Source of the DNA: Nilaparvata lugens
Lineage: Eukaryota > Arthropoda > Insecta > Hemiptera > Delphacidae
Direction: 5' to 3'
Assembly (NCBI RefSeq): GCF_014356525.2
Contig: NC_052516.1
Span: 25,374,070 to 25,438,069, forward strand
DNA length: 64,000 nt
Numbering within the stretch: the stretch's first letter is position 1; each line of letters begins with the position of its first letter. Of this stretch, positions 1 to 10,990 are shown piece by piece. The notes under the pieces were generated by a model, which saw nothing but the letters and a program-made list of their open reading frames with translations, had not been told where the DNA came from and searched no databases. The translations under genes and the position numbers were made by a program.

Positions 1-50
1 TGACAGACAAGGATAAGAAACCAATGTTAATCAGGTGTGGACTTTATAAC
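1..50 (+). repeat. Fragment of MITE family 1 (3' part)
   Basis: The first bases resemble the 3' portion of the MITE copies at 18475-18847 and 23173-23547, including the shared phrase gacaaggata and the final tttataac. The element is cut by the window edge. Confidence 0.4.
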
Positions 51-537
51 AATCATGAATATCAATACAGGCGAAATAGATATTAGATATTTTATTCTAC
101 TCCAGAACAGTGTCTTCATTAAATCAGCAAGAAAATTATCAATACATCGTTATTGAAATATATCTCTTGATCACAGAAATGAATACTATAAGAATATTAT
201 AAACGAATATATTATTTCAATAATATAAATGAAAATTAGAAATCTAAGTACCTTTGCAAAATTGTCATGTTTCGGCTACATAATGAAATTATCAAGTCTT
301 GATAATAGCCGGAACATATCGTGATTGAACTATTTTAAAATGGTATTTGGATTTCTAATTTTCATTCACGATTTTCGTGAATTTCCTATCCCCTACGTGT
401 ATGAGCTGATTCTCTACTCCATTATACTGTATTAATAAATTTTCATTTATTTTTTTTATATATTCAAGAGTAGCCTTAAACAAAAAAGACTATTCTAATA
501 ATTTGTATACTATTCATAACCTAGTTTCTGCACTTAC

Positions 538-660
538 CATCGACTGATAAGGTCTCTCTTTTATATTTCAACATCAATCTATTCAGTTGGTCATCTTGGA
601 ATTCGAACAATTCTTTGAGAAGGGCTCTATTATATTCAGCTACTCCACTGGGCAGAATTT
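538..660 (-). CDS. Exon of an unidentified protein (third of three recognised exons)
   Basis: Read on the minus strand, this stretch is open and ends at a good donor (GTAAGTGC). It encodes a charged, helix-prone sequence that includes GVAEYNRALLKELFEFQDDQ. Two acceptors are possible. The AG just above 660 keeps the phase with the exon at 3226-3342, because a left-over G completes GAA. The AG above 683 would lengthen the exon but break the phase unless another exon lies between. No stop occurs before the donor, so the gene continues beyond the left edge of the window. I do not recognise the family. The three exons lie downstream of LRWD1 on the same strand and probably form a separate gene. 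Confidence 0.55.
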
Positions 661-699
661 CTTTGAGAATATATTTCAGATCGCTTTAAACGAGAAAAC

Positions 700-850
700 A
701 TGGTTAATTCATTCAAATTCAAATTCAAGTCTTTATTCACATAAGAAAAAACATACAGCAGCAGACAATATATGCATAATGAATATTCCCCACAAAGACA
801 ATAAGTCTGGGTGTGGGCAATGAGTTCTGTGAACTGCATTATATTAACAA
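700..850 (-). mobile_element. 5'-truncated LINE 3' end
   Basis: On the minus strand the segment ends with a polyadenylation-like gtgaataaagacttg followed by repeats of gaattt. This is the kind of tail seen on Jockey-type LINE insertions. No coding remnant is visible. It lies just upstream of the exon ending at 660. Confidence 0.4.
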
Positions 851-1107
851 CTCCGTTGTATTATAATAATAACCATACATTACCAACTGAGGTATTATGA
901 CCTCATTATCATAACTATGGAATCCATCAATAAACTATAATCCATACAAAATTACTTCCGACTTGGAGGAATATGCTGAGCACAAAATATATTCAATCTA
1001 ATTTATGAAAAATTATTATTCAATCATTGAAAAATATTTTTTCCTGACGAATAAAATGTAATTGTTAATTTTGAACAAGAATGAACAGTGTTAATATTAC
1101 ATCAGAT

Positions 1108-1212
1108 ATACCGGTATCAGTTATCCTCTATAGAAGGCAGTGACAAGGCAGAGAATCGGCACCGCTGTTCTCCTATCTTTCTCCACTGCCATTCTCGTGG
1201 ACCACATTATAG
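1108..1212 (-). repeat. Fragment of MITE family 1 (5' end, inverted)
   Basis: The reverse complement matches the first ~100 bp of the MITE at 18475, including ggagaaagataggag and the following gccttctatag-like segment. Confidence 0.55.
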
Positions 1213-1469
1213 TATATTATTTCTTATGTGAATTCTATATAAGCCCAGTACTGTATACAATTCAAAATCTATTACTATATAAAAGGCTTTGTGAGCAGAG
1301 TAGTAGCCCAAGTATAGTTGCGAATTAAAAACTAAGATATGAGCAGAGAAAACTTCTATAGGATTGTTTTATTTTATTTGAATAATATAATATTGTAAAA
1401 AACAATATTGGATTGCTGATGAAAATTATTGAGATATTGCAATTATTCAAATGCTTGTGAATTAATTAT

Positions 1470-1590
1470 TATTAAACGAAAATCCATCTACCTGTTTACC
1501 CTGTTGTCAATAAGTGCAGTAGCAGAAGTCTTCGGGGTGATTTTACAGCATTTAATTTGGATTTCCCTTTAATAATAATTATTCATATTA
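1470..1590 (+). repeat. Fragment of a dispersed SINE-like repeat
   Basis: This stretch contains gcagtagcagaagtcttcgg, which recurs with small changes at 38180, 42850 and 44858. The same AT-rich tail follows (ttaataataatt). It is a 5'-truncated copy of the tRNA-like element at 42700-42915. Confidence 0.5.
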
Positions 1591-1739
1591 TATTGTTATT
1601 CTCTATGCTACGAGTTTTATTTTTAAAAAAATGAGCTTGAGTACTAAGTTCATCGTCGAGTACTAGATCTTAGAGAGTACTAAGATGAATCTAGTTCGTA
1701 TGTTTACTCTGTCTATATGGTATGACGGGTAAGTTTTAT

Positions 1740-2013
1740 CATAGAGAAACAATAGCGTAAGTAGATATCCCATGATATAGGGAATTTATGTCGCAGCTTT
1801 TACTGTTATCTCAAGCCGATTACTGTCGATTATTGTCAATTTTTACTGTTTTGTTGGAGTGAGAGTGTATGAACGGCACAATTTGAGAGACTGCCATCGT
1901 CACACAGCTGCATAGGAAAGAACTATGTGAACTATCGGCTTGGGATAACAGGTAAACTTGCGACATAAAGCTCTATACCATGGGATATCTACTTATGCTA
2001 TAGTTTCTCTATG
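1740..2013. mobile_element. MITE family 2, complete copy with 7-bp target duplication
   Basis: The 274-bp element begins CATAGAGAAAC and ends GTTTCTCTATG. The inverted repeats extend inward for about 40 bp (gtagatatcccatg on both sides). It is flanked on each side by GTTTTAT (1733-1739 and 2014-2020). The interior has no coding potential. Related copies lie at 18966, 23091 and 57971. The superfamily is not clear from the ends. Confidence 0.75.
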
Positions 2014-2051
2014 GTTTTATTATGGAAAATCACTATATAGTACCCTTATTA

Positions 2052-2780
2052 TCCTATTATATTAAGCGAGCAATTTCTGTATATATCTCGTTATTTATGT
2101 TTTACGGATCTCGAAAACTGCTCTAACGATTTTCACAAAATTGAACATAGTAGTTTATGATATAAAGATTGGATTGCACTAGTAAGGTCTCATTCTTTGG
2201 AAAACTCGCTGAACGACATTAAAAGGATAATTCATCCTTGGAAAACAGATGATAATTTCGTCGTCTCTCGATAACAGAAGATGCGTGTGCCTGTGTAGGA
2301 GAGAGACAGAATAATTTCCAGCTGTGTAATGCATAATCAATCAGCGAGAAATTTTATCTAGCTAGACAATTTTTAATCGATTTTTGATCAACATAACCTG
2401 ATTTGTTGACATGACGTACATGATAATCCTCCTAAACTAGAGTACCTATATCATAATTTTCAAAGTTGATCATTATTTGACAATTTCAAGTGATTAGTGA
2501 GTGTTATTTTGTTATTCAATTTGAATTGTATATAATCTAAATTATAATTTTTTTGTTTTCAAATGTTTAAACAAAAAATTGAACCTGAATTCAAGTGTAT
2601 GGAACATACCGGTAACCTACTTTCTGGACTATTTATAGTGTATAAATCAAAATTTAGGGAAAAAACAGTTCTGGGCTGTGCTTGTTAGTACTTCCCCAAT
2701 CATTCTAGATATTTGTGTTTGGTTTATCAAAAGTCAATAAATAAATAAATAACGAGCAAAGCTCGGTGCCCCGATATTAT
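2052..2780. repeat. Interspersed repeat, copy 1 (second copy at 49495-50510)
   Basis: The segment runs from a start like cctattatattaagcgagca to an end like gctcggtgccccgatattat. The copy at 49495-50510 has the same two ends and shared interior phrases such as gatctcgaaaac. No ORF is visible, so it is an unclassified non-autonomous repeat. Confidence 0.5.
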
Positions 2781-3225
2781 TTTATGAATTAATATGTGTC
2801 ATATTGAATTACTTTATCACCTACGTGGCGTTAGGTTGTGTATTCCAAGCTATATTTTATTTAGGCTATTTGTAACTGAGTTTTTCAATTTATCAAAATA
2901 TTAATATTGATTGATGATAACTTCATGATTTTTATATTTAAACTTATCCTAATAGATTTTCTTTTAGAATATTCCTTGGATTTTTCTCCATTTCATATAC
3001 AAATTTGTCATTTATTAGGAAACTGTTGTATAATCTTTTTACTGGAGAAGATAATTAGATAGCCCTATTGAAATACTTTCTTGGAAGTTTTATCTTCAAA
3101 TTATGAAATATTGGAAAATTCTCTTACAAAGGAAGAATCTTTGCGCTTTACAGTATCCATCCCATTCATCATCGACAACTGAAATTGAAGGGTTTTAAAG
3201 TATGTCAAACCATGACCTCACTTAC

Positions 3226-3342
3226 CCCTTTTCACATTGTCTTGCCTCAAGTACTTGAACATGGGTAGATCATCTAATCCACTCCTGAATTTGGCATCAT
3301 CTATTTTGCCGTTAGTCGGATTGAACAATGAGAAAAAATCAT
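3226..3342 (-). CDS. Exon of an unidentified protein (second of three)
   Basis: The minus strand shows an acceptor (gcttccag) and a strong donor (GTAAGTGAGG) around a 117-nt open exon. The product includes FFSLFNPTNGKIDDAKFRSG. Its spacing of Asn/Asp/Gly/Lys and hydrophobic residues resembles an EF-hand-type helix-loop-helix, although the loop is short of acidic ligands. The leading two bases complete a codon begun by the exon at 4275-4336, and the trailing base is completed by the exon at 538-660. This phase agreement is the main reason to treat the three as one gene. The family is unknown to me. Confidence 0.6.
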
Positions 3343-4274
3343 CTGGAAGCATAGTTACATAATTGTAAAACAATACAAAGAAAATTAGTAGCAAAAAGTG
3401 ATGAAAATTATACACTGATATTGTCAATACCACTCTACTAAAGGATAACGTGAAAAGTAATGAATATTGCTTAAAAATATACATAACTGTCGCTATCTTT
3501 TGACTATGGAATAGTAATACCACAACTTTCCCTCCCATACAATCGAATAATCATGAAACATAATAATTAATAAAGCATATAATAAATAAACATTATCATT
3601 TATGACTTCTAAATTAGGAATTCTCCAAATTCAATATCACTAAATAGATAGTGTTTAAAAATATAGCTTGCAGGCATTTATATTAGCATGTTATTATTGG
3701 AAAGCTCTAAATGAAATGGTTCAATGGTTTAATGAAATAATATAGAGAGGAAATGAAATAAAGTTCATTTTAAAGGAAGACGTGTTGGTGGTATAGCATG
3801 AATAGTGGGATTGTGGAACATTTATAATATATTAATAAATCAATAAGATGATGAAAAAATAAAATAAATAATTAATGGAGTAAAATAATGGAATTATAGT
3901 TATTAGATATTTTTCAAATCATTTTAGATGATTTGAACAAGTTTTATGTTATTCAAATAGGTTTTCTCGCCTCCATAGGTAAAATCGTCTTCACATTCTA
4001 CATAGGCCTACAGCAATATTTTTTAATTTAAATAGGCTACGAGTTTCCAGGGGGAGGTCGCTCCAAATTAAAGACAACCAATTTATTCCAAGACTGATAT
4101 GCCAAAGTCACTAGTATTTGTTCTTGAGAAAAAAATGTATAGAAAAGTAAAAATTACCGAAAATATGCTTTCATCTGCAGACATGAAATCTGCTTTTTCA
4201 TTCTAAAAAGCTTCACCACCCTGCTGGGTAATTCTCACCAATTATAATAATTTGAAAACTGTTTATCCACTTAC

Positions 4275-4336
4275 CCAGGTAAGTATTGCCAAGAATACCA
4301 CATATTTCGTATACATTTTCTTCGGATTTAAAATAT
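4275..4336 (-). CDS. Exon of an unidentified protein (first of three recognised)
   Basis: This is a 62-nt open stretch on the minus strand between a good acceptor (tttttgcag) and donor (GTAAGTGG). It encodes YFKSEENVYEICGILGNTYL. Its phase joins directly to the exon at 3226-3342. Upstream exons were not found between here and LRWD1. They may be too short to recognise or lie within the LINE-disrupted region. Confidence 0.5.
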
Positions 4337-4903
4337 CTGCAAAAATTCTAGATATTTTACAAGAATATTCATATGTTACACAATAATAAGGCATACCTAT
4401 ATTGCTTTGATTGTTGCTTGTGTATACTTATTCTACAGAAACAAATTAGTTCTCATGAGCATAGCATAAATTAACTGAGGATGAATTAATTCCCATAAAT
4501 ACTGGTTTGAATTGTTTTATAATTATTCTTTTATTATAATTTCCCTCTGTTTCAGTAAGGCTGTTACGAAATAAGAATTTAGAGCTGAAAAGTAAAATTG
4601 TAACAACTATTACAATTATATATTATTAAACATTTGAAAATGGAAAGGAGTAGGCCTAAATTGATTTTTATTACTGAACTAAACAAATCCCATGGGAGTT
4701 GCTGGTCTCCTAACGGGCGCCTCCCCAGGTGGCGGATAGGGGGATGCCTCCTAGATATAGGTGGTACCGGGGAAATGAAATACCCGGGGCGGACCAAAAC
4801 CAGCAAACACAACTGCTGCCTTGCAGACGGGTATCAGTGGATACTCAAAGGCTAAGGAAACAAAACCCTGAAATGAAATTGGCTGCTGCCTTGTAGCTCG
4901 GCA

Positions 4904-5794
4904 TTGGATTGTCAAAGGCTAGGGAAGGAAACCCGAAAAAACTACCTGGTCCTCAAGGTTGGGGGTCGGGCGAGGGGCCAACAACCCCTCCCTTTAAAGA
5001 AAAACACAGTTTCAGAACTTCACAATGAGCCTCGGAATGGACTGGATTTACGGAATAAAGAACCTGGCAGACAAAAAAGGAAAAAAATGGAAAAGGATTT
5101 GAGAATATTCACATGGAATGTACGAACTCTTTACCGGGCTGGTGCAATGAAACAATTGATGGACATAATGAATGATTATACAGCAGATTTGATAGCTATT
5201 CAGGAAATGAGATGGACAGGGCAAGGAATGATGAGGAAAGGTAATTATGATCTGTATTATAGCTATAATGAGAGAGATCATACCTTTGGAGTAGGTTTTC
5301 TTGTTGGAAAGAAGCTCAAGAATTTGGTATTGGACTTTAAAGCTGTCAGTAGTAAGTTATGTGTGATAAGACTCATAGGGAAGTTTTTCAACATGAGTGT
5401 TATCAATGTACATGCACCAACAGAAGATAAAACAGAAGATGAAAAGGAGGATTTTCATGACTTGCTGGAGAGAACCTATGATGAATGTCCAAGACATGAT
5501 ATGAAAATTATAACTGGGGACATGAATGCCAAAGTTGGTAAGGAGGAGGTCTATAGTAGAATAGCTGGAAAAAACAGTCTTCATACAGAGAGTAATGAGA
5601 ATGGCACAAGGTTGATCAATTTTGCTGCATCTAAAAGGATGGTTATAGGAAGTACACTTCATCCTCGCAAAAACATCTACAAGGCTACATGGGTCTCTCC
5701 CAATGGAGAGACTTTCAATCAGATCGATCATGTCTTAATTGATGGGCGATACCTTTCCAGCTTAATCAATGTAAGGACCTACAGCAAACATTGA
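4904..5794 (+). pseudogene. LINE endonuclease (APE-type) part of broken ORF
   Basis: The open frame of 296 codons covers an apurinic-like endonuclease. It starts near TWNVRTL, then has IAIQEMRWTG (the catalytic Glu region), INVHAPTEDK, ITGDMNAKVG, and QIDHVLIDGR near the end, in the order expected for the EEP fold. This is the part commonly annotated in insect genomes as craniofacial development protein 2-like. The frame is lost near 5785 within the HYLVGAVVRARI-type segment, which continues in another frame. The true start is probably the ATG near 5085 or an upstream one. The ORF-1 equivalent is absent, as in RTE elements. Confidence 0.8.
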
Positions 5795-5822
5795 TTCTGA
5801 CCACTATCTTGTTGGAGCAGTA

Positions 5823-7993
5823 GTGAGAGCACGCATATCAAGAGTAAGGACAATAAAGGGGTCAACAACTACTAAATATAATGTAGCACTACTTAATAAT
5901 CCTAACACACCACAACAGTTCCAGGAAAAAGTGAGTGCACAACTGAGGCTGGGAATGGAGGAGAATGAAGGATATGATTGTTGGGGAGTTGGGGTGTCCA
6001 AGCACTGGATGGTGCAGCAAATGAGATTCTTGGACATGTTTCTAGACAAAGTAGAGAAACATGGTTTGATGATGAATATCATGAGATTTCTAAGAAGAAG
6101 AACGAGGCCTACAAAATTTTGCAGCAGCGAAGGACAAGAAGTGCTATAGAAAGGTACAAGGGATTGAGAAAGGTGGAGAAGAAAATGCACAGAAGAAAAA
6201 GGCGGGAATTCGAAAATGCTAAATTTGACAGTATTGAGAGACTGGCAGGGCAAACTGAGACAAGGAAATTTTATGCCATGGTGAATGATCAAAGAAAGGA
6301 GTTGATGCCAAGACCTGTAGTGTGCAGAAGCAAGAATGGCACTCTGCTGAGTGAGCAAGGAGCAGTGATGAATAGGTGGAAGCAGCACTTTGAAGAGCTT
6401 CTAAATGGAACCAAGGAGCCGCAGCCTGAATCCATGGAGCAAATGAATCCAGTTACAGACCAACAAGAAATGGAGGAGTCAACACTGGAGGATGTTGTCA
6501 CAGCTATAAATAAACTCAACAGGGAAGGATGGAGTAGTGGCAGAGCTTTTCAAACATGGTGGAGATACTCTGTGGCACCTTATGCACCAAATAGTCATCA
6601 AATCGTGGAGAGAAGAGACCATGCCTCATACATGGAATCAGGAAATACTATGCCCCCTGTTGAAGAAAGGTGATCCCATGGATTGTAAGAATTTCAGAGG
6701 CATTACTCTATTGAATGTTGGCTACAAGATCTTCTCAAATGTCCTCTATGAGAAACTGAAACCTCATACTGATGGGAAAATAGGAAACTACCAGGCAGGG
6801 TTTCGTGCAGGAAGATCCACAGTGGACCAAATATTCTGCTTGCGACTTCTAATGGAGAAGATGTTGGAGTACAATGTCAACTCTTTCCATATGTTTGTGG
6901 ATTTTAAGGCTGCATATGACAGTGTAAAAAGGAAGAAACTGTATGATGCCATGTATGAGCTCGAAATACCTCATAAACTTATAAGGCTTGTTAAAATGAC
7001 TATATGAGTGCAGTCTAATGCCAGGTAAGAGTACAGAATCTTCTATTGGATCCATTTCAGTCTTACAATGGTCTTAGGCAGGGTGATGCTTTAGCATGTC
7101 TGCTTTTCAATGTGGGATTGGAGAAAGTGATACGAGACTCCAAAATTGACACTAGAGGAATCCTGCTCAATAAGACAATTCAACTACTGGCTTATGCTGA
7201 TGACATTGACATTGCAGCCAGATCAGTTCCCTATATGATGGAGGCATATAATAGCATGAGAGAGGCAGAAAATAGTATGGGACTGATTATAAACAAGCAG
7301 AAAACAAAGATGATGGTCTCATCAAGGTCCAATGCATATAGATTGAATGCTGCTCAGTGTGACCTGATAGCTAATTGTGGTTTGGAGGTGGTTGATGAGT
7401 TCGTCTACCTTGGGTCTTCAGTAAACTCAAAAAATGAAACAACACATGAGATCAGGCGAAGAATCCTACTTGAAAATAGGACATACTTCGGTTTAGCCAA
7501 ACACTTCAGATCAAGAAATTTGAGCCGAGAAACAAAGATAAGTATCTACCCCACACTGATTCTGCCTGTGCTGACCTATGCCAGTGAGGCATGGACCCTA
7601 ACAAAACAGGATGAGGATATGATCAACATTTTCGAACGAAAGATTCTACGCCGAATTTTTGGTGGTGTGCAAATTTATGGAGTGTGGAACAGAAGAAAGA
7701 ATAGGGATCTGTATGATATGTACGGCCACACCAATGCACTGGCTATTATCAGAGTAGGGAGACTCAGGTGGGCAGGCCATGTTGAAAGAGCTGATGACTC
7801 ATATCCGGCTAGAAGAATCATGAATTACAACATGGAAGGAAGAAGACGCCCTGGTCGACCAAGACTGAGATGGATGGACTCAGTCACTGAAGATGCAAGG
7901 AGGCTTGGTGTAAGAAATTGGAGACGAGCTGCCATGGACAGAGTGGAATGGAGGCGATTGCTGGAGGAGACCAAGATCCGCTCTGGATTGTAG
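5823..7993 (+). pseudogene. LINE linker and reverse transcriptase, frameshifted
   Basis: Continuation of the LINE polyprotein in pieces: 5823-5975, 5978-6525, 6537-7007 and 7046-7993, each in a new frame, with an in-frame stop at the end of the third piece. Recognisable RT blocks are FRGITLLNVGYKIFSNVL, YQAGFRAGRSTVDQI, FVDFKAAYDSV, GLRQGDALACLLFN and the catalytic LLAYADDIDI. These are followed by the thumb/C-terminal region with WAGHVERADDSYPARRI and GRRRPGRPRLRW. The order matches the RTE/BovB group. At least three indels are needed to restore the frame, so it is inactive. Confidence 0.8.
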
Positions 7994-8022
7994 AGCCGTG
8001 GATGATGATGAACTAAACAAAT

Positions 8023-9440
8023 TTTATAGTTAAATAGACTCAAATTCCAATTACAAATATTTCCATTACCGTACTCACAACCACAATAACATTGAAGAAA
8101 ATATCTTATTAAAATTCAAATTTAATTTGAATTTTATTGCAGACAATTGAAACTGGTTTACTCGAGTATACAAAGATTATACTGTCATGTCTATAGCAAT
8201 TATTACGGTAGTTATACAAGACATTTTCTACGAAAGATAATAAAAACAAACGTTTGAACTCTAGACAAAAAATGGTGAATTTTGTGGGACTTGTGCACTT
8301 ATCTTGTTCTCTACCGTAGCCCACAAAATCTTTGGAAACTACTATAAAAAAACTACTTATTTGAATGTTGTTTGATTCAATTGAATTATCATTATCACAT
8401 TTATCAGAAAAATCTTCATATTTGAAGAGTGCAAGATTGGTGTAACCTTAATATTGAAATATTGAAAGCTTCTTCTCTATTTTAAATTCAACCTTAGAGC
8501 TTTGTATCATTAGGAATATTAATATGGAATACTGAACAAATCGAGGCTAAAACCTCATTCTATTCAATATTCTACTATATTTCACATTGGAATTATCGGA
8601 ATAAAATAAAGCTATAAAGTTAAGCCTTAAAAACCAATGCTTCCCAACATCCCTAATTAATTGCATATATTATTCTACTATATATTTACCTTGGAATTAT
8701 TATAATAAGAGTAGGATGAAACTATAAATCTAAGCCTCTCAATAACTGTGTGATTTCAAATTGAATTTTTCTTGATTGCGAGATCAATAATTGACAACTT
8801 TTGCTGTAAACTGCAATGCAAATGACGTGTAATATGTCAACAAGTGTTGAGTGAGTGATCAGATATTGATTATTTGAGCTTTGCGTAAGCCCAAGGTATA
8901 ATATAAACATAAATATGAACCAATAGAGAATTAAATGAATTACAGTGAAATAAAATTCGAATATTGACAAAGATAGAGCTTTTATGTTGCAGAAATGTCA
9001 ATTGTTACTGACGTTTTATGGTTTACAGGTTTTCGCAACTGATCAAACATCATGGGAGTTCTTTGTTATAGTTTATCAGGTACAACAAACACTGCATGCT
9101 TAAAAGTGGAGAATTTCTGTGTTTAAATTGGAAACTGAATTTATTATTCAGTAAAATAAAACATTTTATAAAAAAAATGCAGTACATTTTATTAATTCAA
9201 CTGCTTATGGACGGAAAAATAACATTTTGTTAATAACTTTAGTGTAAACGCAGCTTTAGTAGCACATATTGGACATATTTAGTAGTTTAGACCTGTATAT
9301 TGTATAAAACAATAAATAGTTCAAGTTCCCAGTTCTTACTGCAATCAACCGTGATTCAGTAACAATTTATTTATTTGATTAAGGCCCAGCTTCTTATTAA
9401 ATCTATAGGTTTAATAGTCCATTAGATTTAATAAGTAGCT
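8023..9440. other. Intergenic, AT-rich, no gene recognised
   Basis: No exon with convincing splice signals or homology was seen on either strand. Short open stretches, such as 8722-8970 on the minus strand, have hydrophobic AT-driven composition and no recognisable motif. Confidence 0.4.
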
Positions 9441-9926
9441 TTATTGTAGTCTAGACACTGTATTTCTACGTGAATATTTAAAAAACGCTTACATTTTGAT
9501 GAGAGATCTATTTTTATTCATTCAGTCATGTACAATATTACACTCATATGAGAAGGCCCAACAGGCTTAATGCCCAAAACTGTCCCTTCTCAAATTTATA
9601 CTATAGTCCAAATTAAATTGTAGGCTAAGCTTACTTATTAAATAATTATTATTAATCACTTGTCAAAATAACAATTTACACTTCAAAAAACTAACAATCT
9701 TCAATCGAAATTCATTTGCTGAAATGGGGAATGTATTTTACTCCTGACGAGGAGCTTCATCAGGAGTGCAATGCATTCTTCATTTCTCATCAAAAAGTAA
9801 GTATTTTCTAAATATTTACGTAGAAACATAGGTAGTCTCTAGACTACTTCTCTTCTCTAAGTACCGTCTCCATTTCGGAGGTTGGCAATCATCATGGCGA
9901 TTTTTACCTTGTTCTAGACTACAACA
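9441..9926. repeat. Inverted-repeat element (MITE-like)
   Basis: The left part (gtagtctagacactgtat ... ttttgatgagag) is repeated in reverse complement near 9783-9850. Another copy of the outermost tctagactacaa lies at 9915-9926. The arms are about 60 bp and diverged. No coding content. Confidence 0.5.
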
Positions 9927-10169
9927 AAGTTATAATATGGTGTTTTGGTCATGGGAAAACATAAGTAGATATCAATACTAATAAATAAAAAAATGATTTA
10001 TTCAAATGATGTGTAGTAATCACTATGCTCATGTTAATGCACTCTTTTCTATTCTTATTTTTCTTTCTACTTATTATTTTGTAAGTACCGTACCTATTTA
10101 TTTATTTTTTAATAATCTTATTATAGAACTCTTTAATGTTGTTTTCCATCACGGACTGCTTATTATTAG

Positions 10170-10346
10170 ATCACATTTTGCTATTAGAAAAAACGACTAG
10201 CAGTCAGATTTCTAACAATAATAAATGAATTAATCACTCACTTCGAGGCGGACCTGCCGAAAGATCTCGTTGTCACAGTGAGTGATTAATTCATTTATTG
10301 TAAAATATCTGACTGCTAGTCGTTTTTTCTAATAGCAAAAAGTGAT
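10170..10346. repeat. Foldback MITE with ~70-bp arms
   Basis: ATCACATTTTGCTATTAG at the left matches the reverse complement of the right end, and both arms carry aacgactagcagtcag and aatgaattaatcactcac. About 35 bp of loop separate the arms. No ORF. Confidence 0.75.
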
Positions 10347-10449
10347 TTCTTATTATGGTTTTATTCTCACTCATTTTCTATTTTCAGGTAACTATTATTT
10401 TCCTTTTGTACTTCAGTATTTATTTCTTCTTAAATATAAGCTCACGATT

Positions 10450-10990
10450 AGAGGCATTCACCCATCTCTGGTCTCTTGAGTTTACTTTTTCCCCTTCCGA
10501 AACTCTGCAGGGTCAAAAGCCTCACCTCTCCCAAGAAGTATTGCCTGAATAGCCGCCCTTCTCTGAGCAGTGGTGAGTTTTGGTCTCTCCATCCACAAAT
10601 TCGTGACCTACGTGAGTTACACTCCTGGTCTCTTTGTAAGTCCTTCCGCTGAGAGAGGGGATGCCAAACTGCCTCTAGGGTGCCCGGCGGCCGGCCATCT
10701 TCGACTCAGCCTCTTGACTCACATTTGTGCTTGGAGTTTCACCCATCTCTGGTCTCTTGGGTTTCTCTTTTTGGCCCTCCGAAACTGCCCTGATGGGGCA
10801 GATCCCGTGGGTTTGAAGGCAAGGCAACTTCTGGAGTTGCCTTAAGGTCCATTTTAGTCGCTTCCTACGACAAGCATGGATACTGTGGGTGAATTCTGGT
10901 TTTCAACACATTCTTAAGTACAATTATCGACTCAAAGCTCCCCCAACCCACAGGCGGCGTTAGAGGCATTAGACTTGAAAGCTTCTAGTT
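10450..10990. repeat. GC-richer tandem repeat block
   Basis: The phrase cacccatctctggtctcttg occurs at about 10458 and 10740, each time followed by a similar pyrimidine-rich segment and ccgaaactct/gccct, giving a repeat of roughly 280 bp. The base composition differs sharply from the surroundings, which suggests an inserted element. Frames are open only in short pieces, and I recognise no protein. Confidence 0.45.

Larger units (their letters stand above)
4689..8008 (+). mobile_element. RTE-type LINE, near full length, inactivated
   Basis: This 3.3-kb insertion is flanked by the 14-bp direct repeat TGAACTAAACAAAT (4675-4688 and 8009-8022). It has a GC-richer 5' leader, an endonuclease region, a reverse transcriptase region, and a short tgatga microsatellite at the 3' end. 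That end is typical of RTE elements and unlike a poly(A) tail. Several frameshifts and one stop break the reading frame, so it is not autonomous. The intact target duplication suggests fairly recent insertion. Confidence 0.85.

Noticed and set aside
8722..8970. 82-codon minus-strand ORF preceded by an acceptor-like attgcag
   Set aside because: Composition is AT-driven and hydrophobic, there is no matching donor upstream, and no motif was recognised.
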